Assembly: GCF_002557795.1 (NCBI RefSeq)
Contig: NZ_CP023777.1
Coordinates: 992,001-1,056,000, forward strand
Length of the DNA: 64,000 bases
Direction: 5' to 3'
From: Chitinophaga caeni
Lineage (GTDB): Bacteria; Bacteroidota; Bacteroidia; Chitinophagales; Chitinophagaceae
In this document: one piece after another, positions 17,904-27,516 of the stretch
Layout of the letters: each line of letters starts with the position of its first letter
Numbering within the stretch: position 1 is the stretch's first letter
Notes under the pieces: model-generated
Told to the model about the DNA's origin: nothing
The model's input: only the letters and a program-made list of their open reading frames with translations
Databases searched by the model: none
Program-made: the position numbers and the translations under genes

Positions 17904-19187
17904 TCAAAACAAATCAATCACCCGGTCCCCTTGCCAAATCTCCGAAGACCGTATCGTTCCCGGCCCCAAGAAATGGTACTCCACCCCGATTATATCTGCC
18001 GGTTCGTGTGGAAAGTCCAGCGCATAAGCCTCTTGGCCGTTCACGATAAAGCGTAGATGCTTGTTGACCCCGACTATTTCTAAGGTTACCCAATCACCGG
18101 GATCATATCCAAATCCCGACAAATCATGATCTTCACTGCTGATCCCGTTCCCGGCAGCAAACAGGGAGATATTCCCGGTACAACCTTTAGCTACCAAGGG
18201 TACTGCTATTCCATCATTCTTACATTGAATCGTAACCTGGATATTATGGCAGGCCGCGGCGCCCGATCCGAAATCGCTTTTCAATTTTGTCCTAAAATGG
18301 AAATTATCGTTCCGGATAAAATCACTTTGAAAAATATTAAAAAAACGTATCACGGGAATTTGGGGCTGCAATGGAATATGATATGCTTGCAGCAAATCTG
18401 TACTTACTGTAACGAAACTATCTTGCCTGATTTCATCCCGCTTAAAATACACCGGGATATTATTATCCTGGTCAGCCAACGCCATCCAACCATCAGTTGA
18501 AATTTGTAAGCCATGCCGACTCACCACCTGGTTTTCAACAAGCAACCTGGCTTCAAAATAACCGGGGTAATAATAAATCGCCGAGTAAGTATCCTTATTC
18601 TTATCAACTAATTTCTTTTTACTCAAATCCCAACTTTGGCTGATATAAACAGAATCATCCCCCGCTGCCTTCGCATCATAATTAAAGACGACAGTATTGG
18701 GAACGCCTCGGGATAATATCTTATTACTTCTAAAACTAAACTCGGAAGCATCCACTTCCGCCTTTTCCGATTGCCCGATCCAGTTAATTCCCAATATTAT
18801 CAATATGCAGGCAAGCGGGGCCATTATCCACCAGGCACGGCCCCGCTTGGGTTTTAGTTGTTGATGTCCAGTAATAGGTACTTCTACAGGAATCGGGGTA
18901 TCTTGCTTGTAAGGATGTTTTATTTTAAACGCCCGCCAATCCGCGGAACCCAGGTAATTGGCCAACGCATTTAATGTTGATAAAGACGGCGCACTTTCAT
19001 ACTTAACCCTTCCATACAAACGCTTAAGCGTGCTTACACTCAACACAACCCCCGTTTTTTCCTGGATATCATTTCCCAGCTTTTCAAAGTCGTATTGCGA
19101 CCATTCCCGGCTATCTCCGTGATCAAATTGCTTTTCTATCAATTCCAAGCAATGACTTATGAAATAATTATTTTTATTATTATCCAT
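17904..19187 (-). CDS. Transmembrane HTH-like regulator with C-terminal beta-sandwich sensor
   Basis: 427 residues. The N-terminal 90 residues contain GVVLSVSTLKRLYGR and PSLSTLNALANYLGSADWRAF, a pattern frequent in Bacteroidota proteins that resembles a helix-turn-helix DNA- or protein-binding domain. One TM follows at about 118-137 (WWIMAPLACILIILGINWI). The periplasmic C-terminus (about 150-427) is beta-rich and ends in a concanavalin-like pattern (GDWVTLEIVGVNKHLRFIVN). This layout suggests a one-component membrane sensor. It is convergent with the preceding operon (79-nt gap) and divergent from a secreted beta-sandwich gene 119 nt away, a plausible target. The function is inferred. Confidence 0.6.
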   Translation of the reverse strand: MDNNKNNYFISHCLELIEKQFDHGDSREWSQYDFEKLGNDIQEKTGVVLSVSTLKRLYGRVKYESAPSLSTLNALANYLGSADWRAFKIKHPYKQDTPIPVEVPITGHQQLKPKRGRAWWIMAPLACILIILGINWIGQSEKAEVDASEFSFRSNKILSRGVPNTVVFNYDAKAAGDDSVYISQSWDLSKKKLVDKNKDTYSAIYYYPGYFEARLLVENQVVSRHGLQISTDGWMALADQDNNIPVYFKRDEIRQDSFVTVSTDLLQAYHIPLQPQIPVIRFFNIFQSDFIRNDNFHFRTKLKSDFGSGAAACHNIQVTIQCKNDGIAVPLVAKGCTGNISLFAAGNGISSEDHDLSGFGYDPGDWVTLEIVGVNKHLRFIVNGQEAYALDFPHEPADIIGVEYHFLGPGTIRSSEIWQGDRVIDLF

Positions 19188-19306
19188 TGATTATAAATAA
19201 AATACACTCTTGAACAAGCTTGAACAAACATGAAATCCGGATGAATTGGTTTAAAGTTAACGAATCCTAAGATTTGCTCCTATACAGAACATTCTAAAAT
19301 CACCTT

Positions 19307-20440
19307 ATGAAAACGAGATTAATTTTTTCCGCTTGTATCGTCTTGTGTCTTTTCGCCAACATTCATTCCGGCTTAGCCCAAAAGGGAAAAGATATTCATG
19401 TAAAGATGGAACCCGGCTCATGGGAATTTGAAACAGGTAAGGTAAGCTTTGAAGACGTTGGCGGCCGCCAAGCTATCGTATTCAAAGATCGCAATCATAA
19501 AGCTATCTTGAAAGATGTGGATTTTTCCGACGGCACCATCGAATTTGATCTGCAACCGGCCGAGATGGGTTTTACATCCATATATTTCCGCAGGCAGGGG
19601 GATGCGGAAGGGGAACATTTTTATTTCCGAACAGGCTACAACCGTAATAAGGATTCTGAAGACGCGATCCAGTATGCTCCCTTTATGAAAGGCGTGAACT
19701 TATGGGATATGTTCCCGGAGTACCAATCGAATGTTTCACTTGAAGCAAATACCTGGCACCACGTAAAAGCTATCATCCACGGTAAGCAGATGAAAATTTA
19801 CGTAGATGATCTTCAGCACCCGGTACTGGTGGTGCCTCATATTGAAGGGAATGTAACACATGGTGCCATCTCGATTGAAGGCTTGGCTAAATTTGCCAAT
19901 ATGCACATCAAACCCGGCAACACGGAAGATGTTCCTGCACAACCCGGCTTTGATATTACGGATAATGATCCGCGTTATTTGCGCCGCTGGGAAGCTAGCA
20001 GGCAAGTAAGGTACCTCGACCCTAAAATTGGCATGGATTACAACACGGCGCCCGACAGTACCACGCAATGGATACCCATGCAAACGGAAAGAAAAGGGAT
20101 GCTCAATCTTTCGAGGGAGTTCGGTGGTGACAACAAGCGTTCTATTATTTGGATCAGGACTCAAGTCAATGCTGATAAAGATATTGAGAAAACACTAAGA
20201 CTGGGCTTCAGCGATGAAGTTTGGGTGTTTGTAAACAAGCAGTTAGTGTACCTCGATAAAAATTTATATGGCCGTCCAATGATGAAAGCTCCTTCCGGCC
20301 GCATTTCTTTGGAAAATGCCAGTATTCAAATCCCGCTAAAAGAGGGGAAAAACGAAATTCTCATGGCCGTGGAGAATGATTTCTACGGTTGGGGTATCAT
20401 AGCGCGATTCGATAGCAATGAAAATATCTGGATGGAATAG
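19307..20440 (+). CDS. Secreted concanavalin/DUF1080-like sugar-binding or hydrolase protein
   Basis: 377 residues with a Sec signal peptide (1-24, ending SGLAQ). Residues about 35-205 have the pattern of the 3-keto-disaccharide hydrolase/LamG-like beta-sandwich (DFSDGTIEFDLQPAEMGF, TWHHVKAIIHGKQMKIYVDD, GAISIEGLAKFANMHI). The second half (about 225-377) contains VFVNKQLVYLDKN and IPLKEGKNEILMAVENDFYGW, resembling a galactose-binding-like sandwich. I see no clear catalytic pair, so binding is as likely as hydrolysis. It sits alone, with an intrinsic terminator 29 nt downstream, and is divergent from the membrane regulator at 17904-19187. Confidence 0.6.
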   Translation: MKTRLIFSACIVLCLFANIHSGLAQKGKDIHVKMEPGSWEFETGKVSFEDVGGRQAIVFKDRNHKAILKDVDFSDGTIEFDLQPAEMGFTSIYFRRQGDAEGEHFYFRTGYNRNKDSEDAIQYAPFMKGVNLWDMFPEYQSNVSLEANTWHHVKAIIHGKQMKIYVDDLQHPVLVVPHIEGNVTHGAISIEGLAKFANMHIKPGNTEDVPAQPGFDITDNDPRYLRRWEASRQVRYLDPKIGMDYNTAPDSTTQWIPMQTERKGMLNLSREFGGDNKRSIIWIRTQVNADKDIEKTLRLGFSDEVWVFVNKQLVYLDKNLYGRPMMKAPSGRISLENASIQIPLKEGKNEILMAVENDFYGWGIIARFDSNENIWME

Positions 20441-20468
20441 TTAAGTGGAATTTATTAGTTTATCCAGG

Positions 20469-20500
20469 GCGGGGCTTTATTATTAGAGCCCTGCTTTCTT
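20469..20500 (+). terminator. Rho-independent terminator of the 19307 gene
   Basis: Bases 20469-20478 pair with 20485-20494 (10 bp, two G-U), followed by tttcttt. It isolates the downstream toxin-antitoxin operon from read-through. Confidence 0.75.
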
Positions 20501-20503
20501 TAT

Positions 20504-20605
20504 ATTATATGCAAATACATATAATTCAAAGAATTTTATCGAAATTATATGTATTTAGATATAAATTAGTATATTTATAGAGATTTATATCTAAATACAT
20601 ATAAT
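20504..20605. promoter_or_regulatory. HipB operator region: perfect 23-bp inverted repeat plus a third dyad
   Basis: Bases 20544-20566 and 20583-20605 are exact reverse complements (23 bp, 16-nt spacer), the right arm ending 1 nt before the hipB ATG. A further dyad, attatatg-N6-catataat, lies at 20504-20525 and shares the attatatg half-site. Such arrays fit cooperative autorepression by the HTH antitoxin encoded immediately downstream. That HipB binds here is inference. Confidence 0.8.
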
Positions 20606-20606
20606 T

Positions 20607-20846
20607 ATGAAGTCGCTACAGGCTTTTGTAAAAGAAAAAAGGAAAGAAGTTGGATTAACCCAGCAAAAATTCGCTGAAAAGGCAGGAGTAGCACTAACAG
20701 TAATCCGTAAGATTGAACAAGGCAAAAATGACTTACAGCTTGAAAAAGTAAACCAAGTATTGAAAATGTTTGGTCATACTTTGGCACCCGTTAGTTTAAA
20801 ATTATTTACAATAGAAAATAATGAGACGAGCGACAATCTATTATAA
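20607..20846 (+). CDS. hipB: HipB-like HTH antitoxin/autorepressor
   Basis: 79 residues forming an XRE-type helix-turn-helix: VGLTQQKFAEKAGVALTVIRKIEQGKND at about 16-43 is the classic pattern. It is the first gene of three overlapping genes in the order hipB-hipS-hipT, as in the tripartite HipBST module of enteropathogenic E. coli, where HipB represses the operon and HipS neutralises the kinase. The start lies 1 nt after a 23-bp inverted repeat, suggesting autoregulation. Its 3' end overlaps the next gene by 26 nt. Confidence 0.85.
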   Translation: MKSLQAFVKEKRKEVGLTQQKFAEKAGVALTVIRKIEQGKNDLQLEKVNQVLKMFGHTLAPVSLKLFTIENNETSDNLL

Positions 20847-21153
20847 AGATGATCTTGCAGGACACCTGGTAGAAACAGATGATGGAGAGTATGTTTTTCA
20901 ATATGCTGACGACTATATTGAGCATCATAGCAAGCAATTTCTCACCTTTACAATGCCCGTTAGAAAACAAGCATATATTGACAATAGACTATTCCCATTT
21001 TTTGAAGGGCTGATTCCTGAAGGTTGGTTGTTGGATATTGCCTCAAAAAATTGGAAATTGAATCCCAATGATAGGATGGGCCTATTAATGGCCTGTTGCC
21101 AAGATTGTATAGGTGCTGTTAGCGTAATACCAATAGAGGAAGAAAATGAATAA
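20821..21153 (+). CDS. hipS: HipS-like protein (HipA N-terminal subdomain 1)
   Basis: 110 residues corresponding to the HipA N1 domain as a free protein: RRATIYYKDDLAGHLVETDD, FQYADDYI, RLFPFFEGLIPEGWLLD and the ending DCIGAVSVIP. In single-chain HipA this domain is fused to the kinase; in HipBST it is separate and acts as the antitoxin. It overlaps hipB by 26 nt and the kinase gene by 8 nt, so all three are translationally coupled. Assignment rests on family patterns and gene order. Confidence 0.8.
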   Translation: MRRATIYYKDDLAGHLVETDDGEYVFQYADDYIEHHSKQFLTFTMPVRKQAYIDNRLFPFFEGLIPEGWLLDIASKNWKLNPNDRMGLLMACCQDCIGAVSVIPIEEENE

Positions 21154-22096
21154 CCACTGTTTATATTGTTACAAAAAACTAGAAGAGGAACAAAAAGATT
21201 TTCATCCGCAATGCAGTAAAATCTTTTTCGGTACGGAAACTCCGCCAAGGCTCGAATTAAATTTAAGTCAAATGGCAGAGCTAGCCGCAAATGCCGTCCA
21301 AAGAAGCATAACTATCCCGGGTGTACAGCCAAAGCTCTCTTTAACGCTGGTAAAAAACACACTTGATGATAAAGATAAAGGCCGATTAACAATTGTTGGT
21401 GCACTAGGAGGTAACTATATTCTCAAACCACCGCATGCAGATTACTCACAATTACCAGAGAATGAACATGCAACGATGAAAATGGCCCAGAACTTGAATA
21501 TTCCCGTCGTACCTTCTAGCCTAATAAGGCTGGCATCAGGTGAACTGGCTTACATTACCAAGCGTATAGACAGAACCGTAGATGGAAATAAAATTCACAT
21601 GCTGGATATGTTCCAAATCTTGGAGGCCTTTGATAAATATAAAGGCTCAATGGAAAAGGTTGGAAAGGCCATTGCAAAATATGTAGACAATACCCTATTG
21701 GACCTTACAACATTTTTCGAGATAACATTATTTTGTTTTATTACCGGCAACAATGATATGCATCTTAAAAATTTCTCGTTAATCGTAAACGACCAAAGCA
21801 AGTGGAGACTTTCACCTGCCTACGACTTATTAAATGTATCGATTGTTAACCCGAATGATAAAGAAGAATTGGCTCTTACCCTTGGAGCAAGAAAAAACAA
21901 GTTTAACCGCTCGAGATTTGTAGAATTTGGAGAAAGCCTGGGCCTTAACAATAAACAAATCGAGCATACATTTGCCCAACTAATACGTAATGAAGAAATG
22001 ATGATCGGCTTAATTAATTCCTCGTTTTTATCTGTAAGCAATCGACAAAATTACATCCTGCTTATCAAGGAACGTATGGAGCGCATCCGTTCTTAA
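21146..22096 (+). CDS. hipT: HipT-like serine/threonine kinase toxin
   Basis: 316 residues. A Cys-rich N-terminus (C5-x2-C8 and FHPQC23) may bind zinc. The kinase begins with the gatekeeper/P-loop motif S54-I-T56-I-P-G-V-Q-P-K63, followed by YILKPPHADYSQLPENEHATM, YITKRIDR, the catalytic loop NND-x-HLKNFSL (about 202-212) and the metal-binding SPAYDLLN (about 221-229). HipA-family kinases phosphorylate tRNA synthetases and cause dormancy. The usual SxS autophosphorylation motif reads S-I-T here. It is convergent with the glycosyltransferase gene, 2 nt away. The target is unknown. Confidence 0.85.
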   Translation: MNNHCLYCYKKLEEEQKDFHPQCSKIFFGTETPPRLELNLSQMAELAANAVQRSITIPGVQPKLSLTLVKNTLDDKDKGRLTIVGALGGNYILKPPHADYSQLPENEHATMKMAQNLNIPVVPSSLIRLASGELAYITKRIDRTVDGNKIHMLDMFQILEAFDKYKGSMEKVGKAIAKYVDNTLLDLTTFFEITLFCFITGNNDMHLKNFSLIVNDQSKWRLSPAYDLLNVSIVNPNDKEELALTLGARKNKFNRSRFVEFGESLGLNNKQIEHTFAQLIRNEEMMIGLINSSFLSVSNRQNYILLIKERMERIRS

Positions 22097-22098
22097 AT

Positions 22099-23112
22099 TC
22101 AATTCAATTCCAACACCTCCTCGTAAACCTCTATATAATCGCCCACCATTTTCTCCCTGCTGAAATTGAGCTCGGCCCATTCCCTGCAATCAAGCCGGTT
22201 AATTGATCTGATATTGGGGAGCCGCTCTACGGCATCGTTTATCGTATCTACTAAGAAACCCGTTTTCCCATCGATGATCAATTCTCCCATTGCGCCTTTG
22301 CGAAATGCAATGACCGGTGTACCGCAAAACATGGATTCCGCTACACTCAGCCCGAATGGTTCATTAAAATTAATGGGGTGTAATAATGCGGAAGCATTCC
22401 TTAATAACTCATTCCGCTGCTGCGGCCCGGCGCTTCCCAAATAGAGAACATCTTCGTTATTGATCCAGGGGGCAACTTTCTCATCAAAATATGCTTGGTC
22501 TTGTACTATTCCTGCTATTATCAATTTACGCTTGGATTGCTTCGCAATTTGAATCGCTTCGTAAGTTCCTTTATCATGGTGGATACGGCCAAAATATAAT
22601 AAATAGTCCCGCGGCACATCATTGAAATCGAATTGTCTTTTATCGATGCCATTATATACGGTAGCGATATATTTTAATGCAGCATTCCTATCTGCATTGC
22701 TGATCGATACATAATAGTTTATATCATTAAATTGTTTGTAAACCGGGATGATCTTCGGTGATGAAAAACCATGTATAGTTGTTACCATGGGGCATTGAAT
22801 AAGCCGGGAATAAGTCAGTGGTAAGAAATCAAAATGATTATGAATTATGTCAAATTGCCCGGATTGTTCCATCAGGTGACTGATATGCAAGCATTCCGCC
22901 ACTTTGGGATCTTGTTCTTTATCCTCTTCGTAGCCTTTTGGAATGATGCCGGATAATTTGCATCCCGTCAAGGAATCGGCGGTGGCAAACAATGTTACAT
23001 CCATTCCCCGTTCATGCAAACCTTCTGCGATAGTGGAGGCAACTTGCTCCCAAGGACCATAATGCCGCGGTGGCGTACGCCATGCCACGGGGGAAAGTAT
23101 CGCGATTTTCAT
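22099..23112 (-). CDS. Family 4 glycosyltransferase
   Basis: 337 residues with the GT-B fold of GT4 enzymes: N-terminal KIAILSPVAWRTPPRHYGPWE with the loop that binds the acceptor, IIHNHFDF (about 88-95), MVTTIHGF, the second Rossmann half starting YLLYFGRIHHDKGTYEAI (about 184-201), and the nucleotide-sugar motif LLHPINFNEPFGLSVAESMFCG (about 258-279) with the E-x7-E signature. It transfers an activated sugar to an unknown acceptor in the cytoplasm. It stands alone between the HipBST operon and the hybrid sensor gene, so its pathway cannot be inferred from neighbours. Confidence 0.85.
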   Translation of the reverse strand: MKIAILSPVAWRTPPRHYGPWEQVASTIAEGLHERGMDVTLFATADSLTGCKLSGIIPKGYEEDKEQDPKVAECLHISHLMEQSGQFDIIHNHFDFLPLTYSRLIQCPMVTTIHGFSSPKIIPVYKQFNDINYYVSISNADRNAALKYIATVYNGIDKRQFDFNDVPRDYLLYFGRIHHDKGTYEAIQIAKQSKRKLIIAGIVQDQAYFDEKVAPWINNEDVLYLGSAGPQQRNELLRNASALLHPINFNEPFGLSVAESMFCGTPVIAFRKGAMGELIIDGKTGFLVDTINDAVERLPNIRSINRLDCREWAELNFSREKMVGDYIEVYEEVLELN

Positions 23113-23193
23113 AGCTAGTTCAAATTGTATGTTATATTATTAACACAATTTGTATGCTAATGTTAGCGCCCATGCCAATAAGCACGTCAATGG

Positions 23194-26100
23194 CTAGGAT
23201 TCGTTTTGCACTTGTCCTTGAGCGGCAAACTCGGTGGGTGTTTTCCCGTATTGCTTTTTAAATTCGTTCCTGAAATGCTTGATATCATTATATCCAACCG
23301 TATAGCAAATTTCATTTACATTCAATTTCCGTTGTAATAGCAAAACTCCTGCTTTCTTCAACCGCAAGGATTTGATGAAATCATTTACGGACATCCCGGT
23401 TAAGGATTTCACTTTTTTATATAATACGGGTCTACTCATCGCGAATTTTCTAGCCATCATTTCCACGTTAAACTCCGCATGATCCATATATTCTTCAATC
23501 AAATCCGTAGCCTTTATCAAAAAATCTTGATCGATCGTACTAAGACCATCCTCCATTACCGTTTCCTGCATAGCGGTAATACCGGGCAATGGAGAAGCAT
23601 TAATTTTTTGACTAAACTTTATGCGGAGCTTTTCCTTCGAAGCCAATAAATTCCTCGCATTAAGAAACAAAGCCTGCAAGCTGAACGGCTTTGTTAGATA
23701 AACATCGGCGCCTGTTTCCAACCCGCTCAGCAAATCGGCTTGGGTACTTTTTGCCGTCAGCAATACAACGGGAATATGCGATGTACGTTCATCGGTTTTC
23801 AGGTGATTGCAAAGCGTAAAGCCATCCATTCTCGGCATCATTACATCGCTGATTATGAGATCAGGTATCTGTTCCGTGGCAACGGCGAGGGCATCAACAC
23901 CGTCCCTGGTTTCCAGTATTGTATAATGGTCTTGGAAATTCTCCCTGATCAATTCCCTCAATTCATCTGTATCTTCTACAATTAAGATGGTTTGTTTTGG
24001 TTCAGCCGGGGTTTGGGTAGAAGTGCGCCGGATCTTCTTTACACTGACCGGTTTCTCCAGGGCTGGCTGTTGACTCAATACTTTATTTTCAATTATTACA
24101 TTATTGTCTCCCTCAAGGTGATGTATTCCCTTCAGCAATCTGACAACAAATGTTGTATGCCCTTCCATTTGATCACCTTGATACGCACTTTCAACGGTTA
24201 TGGCGCCCTTATGAAGCTCAACAATATTTTTTGCTAAGGCCAGCCCGATGCCGTAACCGGTATTTTGCAGGCCATGATCCGCTACCTGGAAGAAATTTGT
24301 AAATATTTTTTCCAGGTATTGTGGTTCGATACCTTGTCCATTATCAGATATCGAAATTTTCACGAACTTATCATCTTCTTCGACATTTAAAATGATGCGT
24401 CCGCCCTCCGGGGTAAATTTAAATGCGTTACTTAATAGATTAAAAAACACTTTTTCCAGCTGCTCCTTGTCGAAGTACAACATTACTTCGTCTGTGTTAT
24501 GAATAAAAGATGTCGTAATATTTTTTGATAAGGATAGTTCACGGAAACCTTCATAAATATCTTGCAAAAAAGGTATAATATTTTGTTGCGACACGTGCAA
24601 CAATAAGTTATTGGTTTCTGCCTTTCTAAAATCCATCAACTCGCTCACCAATTTCAATAAACGCCGCGCATTGCTATTGATATTATTGAGTTGCTGAGAA
24701 AAAAATTCATCTCCCTTACTGTTTTCCAACATTTTTTCTACGGGCGCCATTATCAAGGTGAGATGCGTCCGGATTTCATGGGAGATATTAGTAAAGAAGT
24801 CGAGCTTTACCTGGTGCAGTTCACTCTCCTTCCTTAACAAAGCCCTTAAATAAATAAACCGGGTCACGAAGAAAATGATAAAAAATACCGAGGCTGCGTA
24901 AATACAATAGGCCCACCATGTAAGCCAAAAAGGTGGTAGGATTTTTATCGTCAACTGCCTTACATCACTCCAGACACCATCATTATTGGCACCCTTTATC
25001 ATTAATTGATAAGTCCCGGAAGACAGATCGGTATAGGTAATTGAGGCCATCGGTGTTTCTATCCAATTATCATCAAAGCCGGATAATTTATAGGCATATC
25101 TATTCTTTTCGCTCTTAACGTAATTCAGCAATGCGTATTCAACAGTGAAAATATTTTGATTATGGTTCAGTACAATCTTATCGGTGAGGTTAATATCTTT
25201 TTTTAATAAATGACTCTTGTCATTCACTTTTATTTCCTTATTGATCAGCTTTAGCCCTGTTAGTACTACCGGTGATTTAAATTCATTAAACGATATCTCG
25301 GAAGGGTAAAAGCTGGTGATGCCGTTAAATCCGCCGAAATAAAATTTCCCGTTGCTATCCTTGAAATAAGAATTGAGGTTAAATTCATTCCCGGCCAGTC
25401 CATCGCTCGTGGTATAGGTTTGAAATATATTCTTTTGGGGATCAAACTTCACGATACCGTTGTTAGTACTCAACCACAAAACATTCTTATCATCTTGCAA
25501 AATTCCGAAGATGCTATTATCGGGTAGCCCGTCCTTCTTGGTATAATGCTTTAGCTGCCCGTTTGCATTGTTATAACAATAAAGTCCGCCATCCATTGTA
25601 CCGATCCAAATATTATGATCGAGATCTTCAGTAATACAATTTATAAGTTCGTTCAAGCTTTTCTGCTCAAGCAGGTTGCCTGTCAGGACATACAAACCGG
25701 GACGCGTGCCGATCCATATCCTGTTCTTTGAATCTTCAAATATAATTTGGGCGTACAATGATTTCAGTCCTTGCAAGGATTCTTGCTCGGGCCACTTTTC
25801 CAGCGAGGTACCATTTCTTTTAAAAAGCATTATTCCCCTGGAGCTGCCTACCCAAAATCGCCCGAGGCGATCTTCAAACAAAGCATTATAGCTAGTTAGT
25901 AAACGAAGCGGATCGTTTTCATTATAAAGGTAATGCTTAAATGATCCCGTGGATGGTTCAAAAAGATTGAGTCCCCCACCATGGGTACCGATCCAGGTAT
26001 TACCATCTTTATCACGGTAAATGCACTTCACCAGGTTGGATGCTATACTCTTGGAATTTGCCGGATCATTTTTATAAGCCTTAAAAATACGCTTGGTCCT

Positions 26101-27270
26101 ATCAAAATAATTGGCGCCCCCACCTTCGGTACCGATCCACAAATTTTTCTTTTCATCCTCCAGGATACCGCTGACAACATTATTATTTATACTGGAGTTG
26201 CCTTCTCCATCCTGTAATATTTCGAAGGGCGTCTGGTAAGTATATGCCGTGTTGAGCCCTCCAAAATAGGTGCCGATCCAGATAGATCCATTGGCATCTT
26301 GGAGTATGCTATAAACAGAATTTTGCGACAGGCTTTCTTTATTATCCGGCACATGCCTGTAAGTTTGAAATTTCCTGGTGCGGGGGTTTATGATGCTAAT
26401 ACCTTCCTGCGTACCTACCCACAACATCCCTGTTATCCTGTCTTTGAGTATTTTACGGATTTTATTATTGACCAGTCCATCTGCCGGATCACGGCCTTGT
26501 TCATAATGAAAGAAGCGATCTTCCTTTACGACATAAAGATATAAGCCACTATTTTGAGTGCCGATCCAAAGATTATGATCATCATCTTCTGCAATACTGG
26601 TAATATAATTGGACTTTAGACTATTACCGTCAGCCAGTTGCTGATCGAAATTAACAACGCGGAATTGATTCCCCTGCATTTCAATCATGGACAAGCCTTT
26701 ATCGGTGCCGACCCATAAATTATGCAGATGATCTTCATAGATTGCCCTTATTTCATCACCGGCGAGGCCCTGTTCCCGGGAGAATGACAATAATTTGTCT
26801 GACTTTGGATTTAAGAAAGCATATAAACCGTCAACGGCGCCAACCCAAACGGCTCCTGAAGAGCTGAAATATATACTATTGATACCATCGATTCCTATCC
26901 TTTGGAATTGATCGGTTTGCGGATTGTATTTATTCAACCCACTAGTAGTTCCCACCCAAAGGTTTCCCTTATTATCAGTTGCTAATGATAATATATTATT
27001 ATTTGATATACTACTACTATCCTTGGCATTTGTTTTATAAACCTTGAAGCGCTTCCCATCGTAACGGTTCAGGCCATTCGCGGTTCCAATCCATATGAAG
27101 CCGAAATCATCTTGCTCAAGCGACAATACGGAATTATTTGACAGCCCATCTTCAATTTTCAGATGGTCAAACGATAGATTTTGGGCAATGCAGCTAAAAA
27201 AACCAAGAAAATTAATAGCAAATAATAAAAGGCAAAATATAATATATTTTAGCGCTTCACTTGACCGCAT
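23194..27270 (-). CDS. Hybrid two-component system sensor-regulator (HTCS) of the polysaccharide locus
   Basis: 1358 residues with the full HTCS order: signal peptide (1-29), about 14 'two-component regulator propeller' repeats (LSNNSVLSLEQDDFGFIWIGT and similar, about 35-690), a Y_Y_Y domain (about 695-780), TM (about 785-805), HisKA with ISHEIRTHLTLIMAP (His near 831), HATPase (DNGQGIEPQYLEKIF, YGIGLALAKNIVELH), receiver (TILIVEDTDELREL, LIISDVMMPRMDG, YLTKPFS; about 1085-1205) and AraC HTH (about 1245-1350). The box after the His reads RTHLTLI where RTPLTLI is usual. It senses a sugar fragment in the periplasm and activates the divergent SusC/SusD operon 350 nt away. Confidence 0.95.
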   Translation of the reverse strand: MRSSEALKYIIFCLLLFAINFLGFFSCIAQNLSFDHLKIEDGLSNNSVLSLEQDDFGFIWIGTANGLNRYDGKRFKVYKTNAKDSSSISNNNILSLATDNKGNLWVGTTSGLNKYNPQTDQFQRIGIDGINSIYFSSSGAVWVGAVDGLYAFLNPKSDKLLSFSREQGLAGDEIRAIYEDHLHNLWVGTDKGLSMIEMQGNQFRVVNFDQQLADGNSLKSNYITSIAEDDDHNLWIGTQNSGLYLYVVKEDRFFHYEQGRDPADGLVNNKIRKILKDRITGMLWVGTQEGISIINPRTRKFQTYRHVPDNKESLSQNSVYSILQDANGSIWIGTYFGGLNTAYTYQTPFEILQDGEGNSSINNNVVSGILEDEKKNLWIGTEGGGANYFDRTKRIFKAYKNDPANSKSIASNLVKCIYRDKDGNTWIGTHGGGLNLFEPSTGSFKHYLYNENDPLRLLTSYNALFEDRLGRFWVGSSRGIMLFKRNGTSLEKWPEQESLQGLKSLYAQIIFEDSKNRIWIGTRPGLYVLTGNLLEQKSLNELINCITEDLDHNIWIGTMDGGLYCYNNANGQLKHYTKKDGLPDNSIFGILQDDKNVLWLSTNNGIVKFDPQKNIFQTYTTSDGLAGNEFNLNSYFKDSNGKFYFGGFNGITSFYPSEISFNEFKSPVVLTGLKLINKEIKVNDKSHLLKKDINLTDKIVLNHNQNIFTVEYALLNYVKSEKNRYAYKLSGFDDNWIETPMASITYTDLSSGTYQLMIKGANNDGVWSDVRQLTIKILPPFWLTWWAYCIYAASVFFIIFFVTRFIYLRALLRKESELHQVKLDFFTNISHEIRTHLTLIMAPVEKMLENSKGDEFFSQQLNNINSNARRLLKLVSELMDFRKAETNNLLLHVSQQNIIPFLQDIYEGFRELSLSKNITTSFIHNTDEVMLYFDKEQLEKVFFNLLSNAFKFTPEGGRIILNVEEDDKFVKISISDNGQGIEPQYLEKIFTNFFQVADHGLQNTGYGIGLALAKNIVELHKGAITVESAYQGDQMEGHTTFVVRLLKGIHHLEGDNNVIIENKVLSQQPALEKPVSVKKIRRTSTQTPAEPKQTILIVEDTDELRELIRENFQDHYTILETRDGVDALAVATEQIPDLIISDVMMPRMDGFTLCNHLKTDERTSHIPVVLLTAKSTQADLLSGLETGADVYLTKPFSLQALFLNARNLLASKEKLRIKFSQKINASPLPGITAMQETVMEDGLSTIDQDFLIKATDLIEEYMDHAEFNVEMMARKFAMSRPVLYKKVKSLTGMSVNDFIKSLRLKKAGVLLLQRKLNVNEICYTVGYNDIKHFRNEFKKQYGKTPTEFAAQGQVQNES

Positions 27271-27516
27271 TGAGTTTTTCTGTTAAAATTATATCAATCC
27301 TATTTTAATCAAACACTTAAATTATCTAGTATTCTCTACTGTAATCTATTAATAAAGTTGCGTAACTCTCCATTATTTTTCAAAAAACCCTAAAAAAATA
27401 TTATTGATAATCAATAATATACAAGTCCATTTACAAATCCCCCCCAATTTATTGCCGATATCCCCCCTGGTAATTTCGCGTCATCTGAAATATTTGTCTT
27501 GATACGCTGCTATAAT

